A DNA stretch of 64,000 nt from Aromatoleum aromaticum EbN1 (GCF_000025965.1 NC_006513.1:4023400-4087399); one strand, 5' to 3'; counted from the first letter of the stretch, positions 6,808-16,889 are shown. Made by a program: numbers and translations. Notes: a model not told the origin generated them from the letters alone.

Positions 6808-8379
6808 TCAATCGGACGGCTTGTGGAACAGGCCGCTGATCAGCACGTCCCGGCCGCGCCGGATGAGTTCCAAGCGGATCGATCCGGCGAACACTTCCTC
6901 GCCGACGCCGTCTTTACGCCGTATGCGCACCAGATAGCCGCCTTCGCCGTGCGCCGAGGCGCTTTCCGGCGACCAGCGCATGTCGAGGAGTTCGATGCGA
7001 CGCGCCTGGGTCGAGCCGAACAGCTCCTCGTAGTCCTTGCGGATCTCCGCCCTGCGGCCGGTTCCGGAGCGTACATCGTCGGTGAACAACTGCATGAAGC
7101 GGTCGATGTCGCCGAGCTGATAGGACGACGAGAACTGGTCCAACACACGCGCTGCGTCCGATACCGTCAGGCCGGCCGGAACGGGCGCTTCGGCCGGCGG
7201 GCTCGCGGGAGCGGACGCTTCCGCGGCACCTGCGGGGGCGGGAATGAGTTCGACTGGCGCGGGCTGCGTTACTGGCTGCTTTACCGCCTGCGTTTCCGGC
7301 TGCGGGAGCGGGCGCGGCGGCGGAGGTGGGACAGGCGCCGCGGCGACTTCGAGCGGTCTGTCGACGACGACCGGCGGGGGCTCGGCGGGAACGGGTTCGG
7401 GCACTTCGGGCACGTGTTCGCGAACCGGGGAGAGGGCTGCGACGGGCGGGGTTTTTCCCGGTGTGGGGATTGCGCTCGCGGAGCTTGCACGCGCCGCGGT
7501 GTTTGCGGCGGCAGGCGGCAGCTGCGACGCGGCGCGCATTGCCTTGGCAGGTGCGGCTTCTGCCACCTTTTCTGCCACCTTTTCTGCCACCTTCGCCGGC
7601 ACGGCTTCTGCCCCCTTGGCCGGCGCCGCTGCGAGGGGGGCCTGCGGAACCGGGGCCTGCGGAACCGGGGCGGCACGTTCGGCGGGAGCGACGGCGAGCG
7701 GAGCTTTCGGCGATGCTCGCGACGCGCCGATCGCGCCGGCCGGGGCGCGATTGAGATAGACCGCGAGGACGGCGATGAAGCCGACGAGCGCGATGCTGCC
7801 GAGCACGTACTGCGGGAAATTTCGCCGCACGGTCAGGGGCAACCTTTCGGTCAAGGTGGGAGCGGCGCCGGCGGCGCGTTTGCGTTCCGCCTGCGAGACG
7901 ATCCTGATCGAGACCGACATCCGCGGCGAGCGGGCCTGCCTCCGCTCCAGATCAAAAGCCGCGCGGCGCTGATCGTCGCGCAGCACGTGGTGCGCGAGGT
8001 TGATCCGCGCCGAGAGTTTTTCCCGGTCGCTGTCGGCCCATCCCTGACGGTCCGGATGGAAGATGCCCATCATGACGCGGTAGTGCTCGCGGATCTGGTC
8101 GGCGGTCGCGTCCCGGTTCAGCCCGAGAACACGGTAATGATCCGCTTCGTACGCCAGCAGCACGTGCTCGACGAAGAACAGCGCTGCGCGCCGGGGCTCG
8201 TCCAGCCCGTATTGCCTGCCGTTGCGCACTGCTTCGGCTGCGGTGCGCATGACGACGAGGGTGTCCGCGGGCAGCGCACCGCCGCCGCGCACCAGCTCGC
8301 CGAAGCGCGTCGGCTCGGCGAACACTGCCAGCGCGAGCGCCGCTGCGCCTCCCCTGCCCCCCTCCCCGGCCGCACTCAT
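6808..8379 (-). CDS. J-domain membrane protein with C-terminal NTF2-like domain
   Basis: 523 residues in three parts. The first is an N-terminal J domain (about 80-140) with the HPD motif at 108-110 (GIFHPDRQ), the Hsp70-stimulating signature. The second is one transmembrane helix (about 190-210, YVLGSIALVGFIAVLAVYL) and a long Pro/Ala/Glu linker containing short tandem repeats (VAEKVAEKVAE; VPQAPVPQAP). The third is a C-terminal about 115-residue domain resembling SnoaL/NTF2-like folds (VSDAARVLDQFSSSYQLGDI onward). The start overlaps the stop of the upstream wzc-like gene as ATGA, so it is the last gene of the polysaccharide export operon. The J domain would face the cytoplasm and the NTF2-like domain the periplasm. 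It may recruit DnaK to the export machinery, but that is inference. Confidence 0.8.
   Translation of the reverse strand: MSAAGEGGRGGAAALALAVFAEPTRFGELVRGGGALPADTLVVMRTAAEAVRNGRQYGLDEPRRAALFFVEHVLLAYEADHYRVLGLNRDATADQIREHYRVMMGIFHPDRQGWADSDREKLSARINLAHHVLRDDQRRAAFDLERRQARSPRMSVSIRIVSQAERKRAAGAAPTLTERLPLTVRRNFPQYVLGSIALVGFIAVLAVYLNRAPAGAIGASRASPKAPLAVAPAERAAPVPQAPVPQAPLAAAPAKGAEAVPAKVAEKVAEKVAEAAPAKAMRAASQLPPAAANTAARASSASAIPTPGKTPPVAALSPVREHVPEVPEPVPAEPPPVVVDRPLEVAAAPVPPPPPRPLPQPETQAVKQPVTQPAPVELIPAPAGAAEASAPASPPAEAPVPAGLTVSDAARVLDQFSSSYQLGDIDRFMQLFTDDVRSGTGRRAEIRKDYEELFGSTQARRIELLDMRWSPESASAHGEGGYLVRIRRKDGVGEEVFAGSIRLELIRRGRDVLISGLFHKPSD
7561..7675. repeat. Short in-frame tandem repeats in the linker of the J-domain protein
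   Basis: Three copies of a 12-bp unit (around 7563-7600, encoding VAEK) and two copies of a 15-bp unit (around 7640-7670, encoding PQAPV). Unit lengths are multiples of three, so slippage would lengthen or shorten the linker without breaking the frame. Confidence 0.7.
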
Positions 8380-10661
8380 GCTGCGGAACGACTGCCTTCT
8401 TCGTCGCCGTGCTGGTAGTAGGAGTTGTAGTAGTAGCCCTGCGCGCCGCTGCGGGCCGCGATCTTCGTCAGCACGCCGCCGATGACGCGAGTGCGCGTGC
8501 TGCGCAGGCGCTTGAGCGCGCCGGCGAGGAAGTCCTTGCGCGTGCCGCCCGCTTCGACGATGACGACGGTGGCATCGGTGATGCTGCCGAGCAGCGGCGC
8601 ATCGGCGAGGCCAAGCACCGGCGGGCCGTCGACGATGACGCAGTCGAAACGGTCCTTGGCGACGTCGAGCAGCGCGACCATCTTGGCGCTGCCGAGGAGT
8701 TCTGCCGGGTTCGGCGGCAGCGGCCCGGACGTGATGACGAAGAGCTTGTCGTACGGCGTTGGCTGCGTGACATCGACCGGCCGGGAGTCGCCGGCGAGGT
8801 AGTTCGTCAGCCCCGCCCTGTTGGGCAAGCCGAGCTTGCGGTGCACCGAGGCCTTGCGCAGGTCGGCGTCCACCAGCAGCACTTTGAGGCCCATCTGCGA
8901 CAGGTTGATCGCGAGCGCCAGCGCGGTCGTGCTCTTGCCTTCGCCTATCGACGCGCTGGTGACCATCAGGACTTTCGGGATCCCTTCCTGCGTCGAGAAC
9001 TGCATCGCGGTCTGGAGCGAGCGATAGGCTTCGGAGAAGCCCGAGCGCGGGTCGTCGAGCTGTTCCAGCACGAGCTCGCGCGCCGCGTCGCCGGCGCGCT
9101 TGACCAGCGGCACCATGCCCAGCACCGGCAGGCCGAGCAGGCGTTCCATGCTTTCGCCGTCCTTGATCGTGTCGTCGAGGTGTTCGAACAACAGCGCCAG
9201 GCCGATGCCGCCGAACAGCCCGAGCAGCGCGGCGATCAGCGCGTTGAGCAGCGTCTTCGGCTTGAATGGCTGGAGCGGGACTTCGGCCTTGTCGACGACC
9301 GACACGTTGTTCACGCCGACGCCGCCGGCGACGCCGACTTCCTTGTAGCGCTGCAGCAGGCCGTCATACAGCTGGCGGTTGGTGTCGACTTCGCGCTTGA
9401 GGATGTTGTACTGGATGCTGCGGTCCTGCACGCCGAGCACGGTACGCTTGCTCTCGTCCATCTTCGTCTGCAGCATCGCCTCCTGCGCGCGCGCCGCCTG
9501 GTAGGCGCTGCGGATGCCGCTGCGCACGTGGGCGAGTTCCTCGGCGATCTTGGCCTGCATCTCGTCGATCTGGCTCTGCAGCTGGACCATTTTCGGATAG
9601 GCGGGCTTGTAGATCTTGAGGTTTTCCTGGTATTCGGTTTCGAGCTTGGCCTTGTGGCCCTTGAACTCCTGGATGACCTTGTTTTCGAGCACCTGCGGCA
9701 TGCCTTCGACGCTGCCGCTTTCGAGCTGCTGGTATAGCGCTTCGGCGCGGATGCGCTCCTGCTGCGCCTTGGCGAGCGCCGTCGTGAATTCCTGCATCAC
9801 CTGGGTGTCGACGCTCGCTTCCTGCTCGCCGCCGCGGACGATCTGTTCCTCGCGCGCGAACGCGACGAGTTCCCGCTCGGTTTCGCCGAGCTTCACCTTG
9901 AGCTGCTGCAACCGCTCTTCGAGGAACACTTTGGCGAACGACGACGCGTCCATGCGCCGCTCGAGGTTCACGTTGATGAAGGCTTCCGAGATCGCGTTGA
10001 CGATGCGGCTCGCGAGCACCGGGTCGGAGCTGTCGAAATGGATCTTGACGAGGCGCGAATTGCGCACCGGCTCGATCGTCAGGTTTGCGAGGAAAGCTTT
10101 CGTCAGCTTGAGCTTGCGAATCTGCTCGGCGTCACCTTCGACGGGTTCTTCTTCCCCGCCCGCGAGAAGGGCCTTGAGGCTCGCGAGCAGCGACGGATTA
10201 GCTGCGGCGAAAACCGGGTGGTCGCCGAGGTTGAGCTGGTCGATGACGCGCTGCGCGAGCGAGCGGCTTCTGAGCAGCTCGTACTGCGTCTCGTAGAAGT
10301 CCTTGGTGTCGCCCTGCATCTCATTGGGCGTGACGCCCTGGTAGTCGAGCACCTTGGCTTCCTGGCGTTCGATCTGCAGCGTGAGGCTGGCGCGGTAGAT
10401 CGGCGTCATCAGGAAAGTCGCGGTCAGCACCGACACCATGACAATGGCGAAGAACGTGATCACCGTCCATTTGCGCTTGACGATGGTGTCCCAGATCGCG
10501 CGCAGGTCGATCGTGTCGTCGTCGTCCTCCTCGACATGGGAACGCCATTCGGCGGGATGCGCGAGCGCAGTGCTTTCGCGGCGCTCGACGAGCGCGTTGC
10601 GGCGCGGGACTTCCTGCCCGCGCTCGTCGCCGGCGTCCGGCTTTTCTGTGTTATCCATCAT
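8376..10661 (-). CDS. Wzc-type polysaccharide co-polymerase and BY-kinase
   Basis: About 760-residue inner-membrane chain-length regulator and tyrosine autokinase. It has an N-terminal Wzz domain with flanking transmembrane helices (first about 58-78, second about 455-475), a long periplasmic coiled coil and a GNVR-like segment. The cytoplasmic BY-kinase carries Walker A (SIGEGKSTTA), Walker A' (VLLVDADLRKAS) and Walker B (FDCVIVDGPPVLG). The C-terminal tyrosine cluster (GYYYNSYYQHG) is the autophosphorylation site. It works with the outer-membrane Wza-like protein encoded 33 bp upstream and with the phosphatase further upstream. Two adjacent ATGs (10661, 10658) are possible starts. Confidence 0.93.
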   Translation of the reverse strand: MMDNTEKPDAGDERGQEVPRRNALVERRESTALAHPAEWRSHVEEDDDDTIDLRAIWDTIVKRKWTVITFFAIVMVSVLTATFLMTPIYRASLTLQIERQEAKVLDYQGVTPNEMQGDTKDFYETQYELLRSRSLAQRVIDQLNLGDHPVFAAANPSLLASLKALLAGGEEEPVEGDAEQIRKLKLTKAFLANLTIEPVRNSRLVKIHFDSSDPVLASRIVNAISEAFINVNLERRMDASSFAKVFLEERLQQLKVKLGETERELVAFAREEQIVRGGEQEASVDTQVMQEFTTALAKAQQERIRAEALYQQLESGSVEGMPQVLENKVIQEFKGHKAKLETEYQENLKIYKPAYPKMVQLQSQIDEMQAKIAEELAHVRSGIRSAYQAARAQEAMLQTKMDESKRTVLGVQDRSIQYNILKREVDTNRQLYDGLLQRYKEVGVAGGVGVNNVSVVDKAEVPLQPFKPKTLLNALIAALLGLFGGIGLALLFEHLDDTIKDGESMERLLGLPVLGMVPLVKRAGDAARELVLEQLDDPRSGFSEAYRSLQTAMQFSTQEGIPKVLMVTSASIGEGKSTTALALAINLSQMGLKVLLVDADLRKASVHRKLGLPNRAGLTNYLAGDSRPVDVTQPTPYDKLFVITSGPLPPNPAELLGSAKMVALLDVAKDRFDCVIVDGPPVLGLADAPLLGSITDATVVIVEAGGTRKDFLAGALKRLRSTRTRVIGGVLTKIAARSGAQGYYYNSYYQHGDEEGSRSAA

Positions 10662-10694
10662 TTCCGGGGATTTTTTTGCGAATTGTTCGGAAGA

Positions 10695-11399
10695 CTAGCG
10701 GACGGTGCCGAAGCCGATGAAACCGCGCAGCGTGTCGGTCACGCCCTTGACCATCGAACGGGTTGTCGAGCTGCCGACGACGACGACGTCGTTGCCCTGG
10801 ATGAGCGGGTCATCGACTTTGCCGGAGCGTACGGCTTCGAGGTCGAACACCAGCTGCTCCTTGTTGCCGTCGGCGAGAGTGCGGAAGATGCTGACCTGGT
10901 TGATGTCGGCGATCTCGCTGACGCCGGCGGCGAGCGCGATCGCCTGCAGGAGCGACGTGCGCCCGGACAGCGGGAAGATGCCCGGCTTGGTCACTTCGCC
11001 TTCGACGGTGACGCGCTGGCTGACGAACTCCTTGATGAAGATCGTGACCTGCGGGTCCTGCAGGCAGCACTCCGTGAGGCGTCGCGCGATCTCCTCTTCG
11101 ACGACGCGGGCGCTCAGGCCCGCTGCCTGGACCTGCCCGATCAACGGCAGCCCGATGAGGCCGCGCGCGTTGACGCGCACCGTGCGCGACAGGTCGTCGA
11201 CCTGGAAAACGGTAATTTCGAGCAGGTCGTACGGCCCGATGTAGTAGTCGTCGAACAGGGGGCCGGGGTCGTTGAGCGCAGTGCCTGCCGACGGGAGGAC
11301 CGACGCCACGGGCGCCGGCGCGGACACCTCCTGGGCATGAACGGGGGACGACGAAATCATTGCGCAGGACAACACTGCGCCTGCAAGGTAAACACGCAT
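10695..11399 (-). CDS. Wza-type polysaccharide export protein (Poly_export/SLBB)
   Basis: 234-residue periplasmic/outer-membrane channel subunit. A signal peptide (MRVYLAGAVLSCAMISSSPVHA) has no lipobox, unlike E. coli Wza, so it is probably not a lipoprotein. The Poly_export domain follows (YYIGPYDLLEITVFQVDDLS, with LIGLPLIGQVQAAGLS), then one SLBB domain (VTVEGEVTKPGIFPLSG). A CC pair (ECCLQDP) is unusual. It is shorter than E. coli Wza (about 380) and has a single SLBB, as common in betaproteobacterial exopolysaccharide loci. The gene is in one operon with the wzc-like gene. Confidence 0.9.
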   Translation of the reverse strand: MRVYLAGAVLSCAMISSSPVHAQEVSAPAPVASVLPSAGTALNDPGPLFDDYYIGPYDLLEITVFQVDDLSRTVRVNARGLIGLPLIGQVQAAGLSARVVEEEIARRLTECCLQDPQVTIFIKEFVSQRVTVEGEVTKPGIFPLSGRTSLLQAIALAAGVSEIADINQVSIFRTLADGNKEQLVFDLEAVRSGKVDDPLIQGNDVVVVGSSTTRSMVKGVTDTLRGFIGFGTVR

Positions 11400-11489
11400 T
11401 TACAACCACTCCCCGGACGACGAAGCCGAGACTCTAGGGCAAGAGCCTGCTGCCGGCGCGGACAAATCTGACGTTTTCGACAAGGCAGG

Positions 11490-12290
11490 CTAATGCCGTC
11501 GAAACAGCCGGTTGAAGAAGCCGGCACGCCCACTCGCCGAAGAACGGCGGGTTTGCGGCAACGGCGGCAGTTTCTCGGGCGAAAGGTCGCGGAGTATACC
11601 CGCAGGCCGGACCTCGACCAAATTATATGCTTCCTGGGTACCGACCCGGCGCTCGGCTGCCGCCCGGCCCTCCGCGAGCAGCGGCGGGCGGCGTCGCGCG
11701 CTGTGGGCGTCGGTCGCGAGAACATGCACGAGCCCTTCGTCGAGCATGCGTTCGCCCCAGTACTTCGCCTCTTTGCCGAAACGTCCGGTGAGGCTGCCGG
11801 AAGTCACCTGCATCCACGCCCCCGAGCGGACGAGTTCGCCGAACATCGGGTAGCGGCTTTCGATCCAGGTCAGCCGCTCCGGGTGGGTCACGACCGGGAC
11901 ATAGCCGGACGCGAGCAGGTTGAAGACGAATTCCTCGAAGCGCGGCGGCGCCACGTGGTGCGGCGGTTCGAGGAGAAAATAACGACTGTCACCGAGCCGC
12001 GGCACGCTTCCCGCCTTGAGCCGCGACAGCAGCTCCGGCGTGACGTGCGCGTCGGCCCCGCAGGTCAGCCGCAGGGGGATTCCGGCGGCGTCGATTTCCT
12101 GCTGCAGCGCATGGATCGCCGCGGCGATGCCGACGCTGTTGTTGTCGAACATGCCCGGATAGATGTGCGGCGTGCAGGCGACGACAGTGATGCCGTCGGC
12201 CGCGGCGATGCGCGCCATTTCGAGCGCAGTCGCAAGATCGGCCGCCCCGTCGTCGATGCCCGGGAGCATGTGGCAATGCAGGTCGATCAT
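11490..12290 (-). CDS. CpsB/CapC-type PHP-family tyrosine phosphatase
   Basis: 266-residue manganese-dependent protein tyrosine phosphatase of the PHP superfamily. It should dephosphorylate the Wzc-type kinase and thereby set polysaccharide chain export. The metal-binding motif MIDLHCHMLPGIDDGA is at the N-terminus, with further PHP histidines in CTPHIYPG, VVTHPERL and LATDAHSARRRPP. The Arg-rich C-terminal tail (FFNRLFRRH) is a variable extension. First gene of the minus-strand export operon, 90 bp before the wza-like gene; the tRNA-Leu gene lies just upstream on the same strand. Confidence 0.92.
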   Translation of the reverse strand: MIDLHCHMLPGIDDGAADLATALEMARIAAADGITVVACTPHIYPGMFDNNSVGIAAAIHALQQEIDAAGIPLRLTCGADAHVTPELLSRLKAGSVPRLGDSRYFLLEPPHHVAPPRFEEFVFNLLASGYVPVVTHPERLTWIESRYPMFGELVRSGAWMQVTSGSLTGRFGKEAKYWGERMLDEGLVHVLATDAHSARRRPPLLAEGRAAAERRVGTQEAYNLVEVRPAGILRDLSPEKLPPLPQTRRSSASGRAGFFNRLFRRH

Positions 12291-12363
12291 GCCGCGCGGG
12301 AGTCGAAAAAGACGCGGGAAAGAGTGCTGATGCGGATGCGGATGCGGATCGGGAAAAACCGGG

Positions 12364-12448
12364 TGGTGCGAGGGAAGAGACTCGAACTCTCACGCCTTGC
12401 GGCGCTGGAACCTAAATCCAGTGCGTCTACCAATTCCGCCACCCTCGC
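12364..12448 (-). tRNA. tRNA-Leu (anticodon TAG)
   Basis: 85 nt including encoded CCA. Acceptor stem GCGAGGG/CCCTCGC, long type II variable arm (GCGCCGCAAGGCG), T-arm GAGTTCGAGTCTC, and anticodon loop TTTAGGT giving TAG, which reads CUA/CUG leucine codons. Confidence 0.95.
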
Positions 12449-12521
12449 CCGCCGGGCATTCGAACGACGCCCGGAGCGCGGATTATACATAGAAGGGGGG
12501 ATGCTCGACGTTACATCGACG

Positions 12522-13634
12522 CTACATTCGCAGGCGCTCGCCATAGCCGGTCATCTCCAGGTAGCCGCGGCCGATCTCGCGGCCGTCTTCGAGAAGGCGC
12601 ACCGCACCTTCCCAGTACACGGCGCCGGTCGTGCCGCGGCTGTCGAGTTCCTGGTCGTCCATCAGCGGCTGCAGTGCCAGGCGGCGGCCGTCGATGTCGA
12701 GCTGCCATTCGACCGGGTATTCGGTGCCGGTGCGCGGCGAGCGCCAGCGCCGCCCGGGGATGAACGTGACCTGCGCGGGAGCGAGCGCGCGCGGCATGCC
12801 GTCGCCGCGGCGCAGCGTGCCGGCGGTCCACGTCGCTTCGCCGGTGGCGGTGCGCATGCGAAACGCCATCAGCGCGCCGCCGTCGGAGAGGTTGATGCCG
12901 ATCCAGTCCCAGCCGCGCGCTTTTTCCGGCAGGTAGGCGCTCGACCATTCATGATCCAGCCATGCGCGGCCGGTGACGCGGTGCGTTTTGCCCCGCACGC
13001 GCAGGCTGCCGCTCACGCCGAGCTGCGGACGGCTGTAGTAATGGCTCGCGTGCTGCGGGTCGGGCGCTTTCTGGCTGAAGCCGTCCTGGCCGTTGGGCAG
13101 CGGCGGGCCGGCGGAGTCGAAGCGCAGGTCGTACGCGAAGCTGTCGGCGTCGACCGAAGTGCGGTAATGGTCCTGCGACCATTCGAGCGCCCAGTTGCCA
13201 ATCCACGCGCGGGTGTGTCCGGTCGCGGCGCCGGCCAGCGGGTCGAGCGCACGTTCGCCGCGTTCGGCGTGCAGCAGCCGGCCTTCGGCGGGATCGGCGA
13301 CCGCGGCGTGCGCGAGGATCAGCTGGCGCGGCGCGAAGCGGCTCGGGTTGTCCTCGCCGATGCGCGTGCGCACGCGAAAGAACGTGACCTGGAAGCCGCG
13401 CTCGACGCCCTCCTCGTCCGTGACCCAGCCGGTCACGTACCACCACTCGGTGCGGTAATCGGGGTGCGCGCCGTGGTCGGCGGGAAACTGCAGCGGCCGG
13501 CCGGCGACAACCGGCGGGTAGTCGGGCCGATCGCTCCCGTTAACGCTCTCGTCATTGCTCCCGTTCCGCACCGACGGTGCGGCCGCCAGGCTCGACGCGA
13601 GCCACAGCAGCACTGCGGCGACGAATGCGCGCAT
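12522..13634 (-). CDS. AttH/CrtC-like lipocalin-type secreted protein
   Basis: 370 residues with a signal peptide (MRAFVAAVLLWLASSLAAA). Family features are DYRTEWWYVTGW near residue 50, DLRFDSAGPPLP and LDHEWSSAYLP about two thirds along, the signature of the AttH/hydroxyneurosporene-hydratase-like double lipocalin fold. No carotenoid genes are near, so a carotenoid hydratase role is not supported. Its gene overlaps the FtsX-type permease stop (TGATG), making it the third member of an ATPase-permease-lipocalin operon. Such trios are thought to move or bind a hydrophobic compound at the envelope; the ligand is unknown. Confidence 0.85.
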   Translation of the reverse strand: MRAFVAAVLLWLASSLAAAPSVRNGSNDESVNGSDRPDYPPVVAGRPLQFPADHGAHPDYRTEWWYVTGWVTDEEGVERGFQVTFFRVRTRIGEDNPSRFAPRQLILAHAAVADPAEGRLLHAERGERALDPLAGAATGHTRAWIGNWALEWSQDHYRTSVDADSFAYDLRFDSAGPPLPNGQDGFSQKAPDPQHASHYYSRPQLGVSGSLRVRGKTHRVTGRAWLDHEWSSAYLPEKARGWDWIGINLSDGGALMAFRMRTATGEATWTAGTLRRGDGMPRALAPAQVTFIPGRRWRSPRTGTEYPVEWQLDIDGRRLALQPLMDDQELDSRGTTGAVYWEGAVRLLEDGREIGRGYLEMTGYGERLRM

Positions 13635-16180
13635 CACCAGTCCTCCCGCACCGCGAGCACCGCCGACTGGCGCATCGCCTGGTAGCCTGACAAGCGCGCG
13701 GCGACAGCGGCGAGCAGCACCACCGCGACGGCGAACGCGGCGAGCGCCGCCAGTGGCCACCGGATGTCCATGCTCCAGTGAAAGCTCTGGCGGTTGACGA
13801 CTTCGACCAGCACCAGCGCGACCGCGCCGCCTGCCGCCAGGCCGACCGCGACGCCGACTGCCGCGCCGAGTGCCCCTTCGAGCGCGAGCAGCCGGCCGAT
13901 GTCCCGCCGCGTCAGCCCCAAGTGGCGCAGCATGCCGAATTCCTTGCGCCGCGCGGTCGCGAGCGCGGCAAAGCTGGTGCTGACGCCGAACAGGCCGATC
14001 AGGATCGCGACGGCTTCCATCAGGTATGTAACGAGGAACGTGCGATCGAAAACCGCCAGCGTCTTCGTGCGGATCTCGCCCGGCGCGACGAGCTCGAAAT
14101 TCTGTCCGTCGAACTGCGCCTGCAACGCCACCGCGACCGCTTCCGCCTCCACGCCGGAGGCGACGCGGATCGCGACGTTGTTCGAGCGGGAATCGCCGGT
14201 CAGCGCCCGATAGTCGGCAAGCTCGACGAGCACGGCACCGTGCTGCCGCGCATAGTCGCGCCACACGCCAGCGACGCGGAAGCGGTGCGGCGCGCCGCCG
14301 AGCGGCAGCGACAGCGTGTCGCCGACGGCGACGCGGAAAAGATCGGCCATCGCTTCGGATACCCACGCGGGCGGCAGGTCGTCGGGTTTGCGCAGGTTCG
14401 CGGCCTCGCCTTCGACGAGCGGCACGGCGGCCCCGTCGGCGACGGGACGGGCGATCAGCGTTACGGGAAACTGCGCTTCGTCGAGCCGCAGCGTGTCGTA
14501 ACGCACCGGCTGCACCGACGAGACTCCGGGCGTCGCGGCAACTTGGCCGAGGACTTCGGGCGTCAGGAACGCGCTCGCGCTGGAGCCCGACGACGATGCG
14601 CGCAGGTAGAGGTCCGCAGACAGCACGTCGGACAGCCAGTCGTCGACCGAAGTGCGGAACGAACTCACCATGATCGCCATCGCCGCGGCGAGCGCGACGC
14701 TGGCGACGACGCCGGCCCCGGCGACCACGACCTGTCCGGGCGCGGCGGCGAGCCGGGCGTGCGCGAGGCGCAACAGGACGGAACGCCCGCCGTCGAGGGC
14801 GCACATCGCGAGCCGCACGACGGCCGGCAGGACCAGCACCGAGCCGGCGAGGATCAGCGCGATCGCCGCATAGCCGAACACCGGGACGCCGCCGAGCGGC
14901 GGCAGCAGGCACAGCAGCAGCGCGAGCCCCAGCGACGCGAGCGCGGCAGGCCAGCGCGGGCGCGCCCGCAACACTTCGACGTCGTCGCCGGCGCGCAAGG
15001 CCCGCGCCGGCGCGACGCGACTCGCTTCGCGCGCCGGCAGCCACGCGCCGCCGACGCCGGCTGCGATGCCGAGGACGAGATAGGCCGCGGTCGCGAGCGG
15101 TTCGAAGCGCAGGCCGGGTTCGACACCTTCGAAATAGCCGGCCCCGAGGTCCGCGCCGACGATCGAGAACGCGAGCCCGCTCAGCACGTAGCCCAGCGCG
15201 ACACCGACCAGCCCGCCGACCAGCCCGAGCACCGCGCCTTCGGCGAGCAGGCCGCGCAGCAAGGTGCGGCGGTCGAGGCCGAGCGCGCGCAGGAACGCGA
15301 GCTCCTGGCGTCGGCGCACGACCGACAGCAGCTGCGTCGAGAACACGAGGAAGCCGCCCGTCAGCAGCGCGATCGCGGCGAGCATCGTGAGGTTCACGCG
15401 GTACGCGCGAGACAGCCCGGCGACCTGCGACGCGGCGGCTTCGGGCGCGAGCAGCTCGACGCCGGCCGGCAGCAGCGGACGCAGCCGCTCGATCGCCGCC
15501 GCGCGGTCGACGCCTTGCGCGAGGCGCAGGTCGATACGCGTGACGCGCCCCACCTGATCGAACAGCCGCTGTGCGGCGGCGATGTCCATGACCGCGAGGC
15601 GCTGGCCGCGGCCGGCGCCGGGCACGCTGCCGAGGATGCGCAGGTGTTCTTCGCGCGGACCGGCGAAGACCGCAAGCGTGCCGTCCGTGTCCACGCCGGT
15701 GCCCCTGCCGGAGCCCACTCCGAGCGCGAGCGCGGCTTGCGCGGCGGGGCTGAGGAACACCGCGTCCGCGGCGAAGACGGCGAATTCGCCGGCAGTCTCC
15801 GCATCCGGCACCGGCATCAGCGCCGGCTGCACGCGCCGCACGCGCAGCGCGTCGACGCCGAACACGCGCAAGGTGTCGTCGCGCTGCGGCAACGACGCTT
15901 CGACTTCGAGGATCGGGCTCGCATCGGCCACTTCGGGCCGCTGCGCGAGCAGGACGTAGAGCGTGTCGTCGAATCCGGTGCGCGGCCCCATCACCTGCAG
16001 GTCCGCTTCGCCGGCGACGAGGCGCATGCCGCGGCCGAATTCGTCGAGCGCCGCGCCGTGGATCAGCTGCACCGCAAGGCCGAGCGCGACGCCGAGCGCG
16101 ATCGCGAGCAGCGACAGCGCGGTCGCGAGCCGCCGCCGGGCGAGGCTCGCGAGGAATACGTGGCGCAGCCCGGCGTTCAT
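13634..16180 (-). CDS. FtsX-type ABC transporter permease (two FtsX domains)
   Basis: About 848-residue inner-membrane protein. It has an N-terminal helix (ALSLLAIALGVALGLAVQLI), a large periplasmic MacB_PCD-like domain, a first FtsX four-helix domain (about 270-410), and a second periplasmic and FtsX domain at the C-terminus (QAMRQSAVLAVREDW end). MacB/LolCE-type systems of this kind act on lipids, lipoproteins or drugs by mechanotransmission. I chose ATG 16180 (MNAGLRHVFLASLARRRLA), preceded by GGAAG; the in-frame ATG 16237 would overlap the ATPase gene. Partner ATPase is 31 bp upstream, lipocalin-like gene directly downstream. Confidence 0.9.
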   Translation of the reverse strand: MNAGLRHVFLASLARRRLATALSLLAIALGVALGLAVQLIHGAALDEFGRGMRLVAGEADLQVMGPRTGFDDTLYVLLAQRPEVADASPILEVEASLPQRDDTLRVFGVDALRVRRVQPALMPVPDAETAGEFAVFAADAVFLSPAAQAALALGVGSGRGTGVDTDGTLAVFAGPREEHLRILGSVPGAGRGQRLAVMDIAAAQRLFDQVGRVTRIDLRLAQGVDRAAAIERLRPLLPAGVELLAPEAAASQVAGLSRAYRVNLTMLAAIALLTGGFLVFSTQLLSVVRRRQELAFLRALGLDRRTLLRGLLAEGAVLGLVGGLVGVALGYVLSGLAFSIVGADLGAGYFEGVEPGLRFEPLATAAYLVLGIAAGVGGAWLPAREASRVAPARALRAGDDVEVLRARPRWPAALASLGLALLLCLLPPLGGVPVFGYAAIALILAGSVLVLPAVVRLAMCALDGGRSVLLRLAHARLAAAPGQVVVAGAGVVASVALAAAMAIMVSSFRTSVDDWLSDVLSADLYLRASSSGSSASAFLTPEVLGQVAATPGVSSVQPVRYDTLRLDEAQFPVTLIARPVADGAAVPLVEGEAANLRKPDDLPPAWVSEAMADLFRVAVGDTLSLPLGGAPHRFRVAGVWRDYARQHGAVLVELADYRALTGDSRSNNVAIRVASGVEAEAVAVALQAQFDGQNFELVAPGEIRTKTLAVFDRTFLVTYLMEAVAILIGLFGVSTSFAALATARRKEFGMLRHLGLTRRDIGRLLALEGALGAAVGVAVGLAAGGAVALVLVEVVNRQSFHWSMDIRWPLAALAAFAVAVVLLAAVAARLSGYQAMRQSAVLAVREDW

Positions 16181-16211
16181 TGGCGCTTCCTGGGGCGACG
16201 CGGCGAAGCGC

Positions 16212-16889
<678 letters not shown>

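Noticed and set aside
12287-12544. 85-codon minus frame over tRNA-Leu
   Set aside because: The segment RVAELVDALDLGSSA is the well-known false translation of a tRNA-Leu gene.
11493-13685. 730-codon plus-strand open frame
   Set aside because: Runs antisense through the phosphatase, across the tRNA-Leu and through the lipocalin-like gene; no protein can be expected to span a tRNA.
12522-15044. Single 840-codon minus frame
   Set aside because: Only the part from 13634 down is a real gene (signal peptide and AttH/CrtC motifs); the upstream part is an out-of-frame reading of the FtsX permease.
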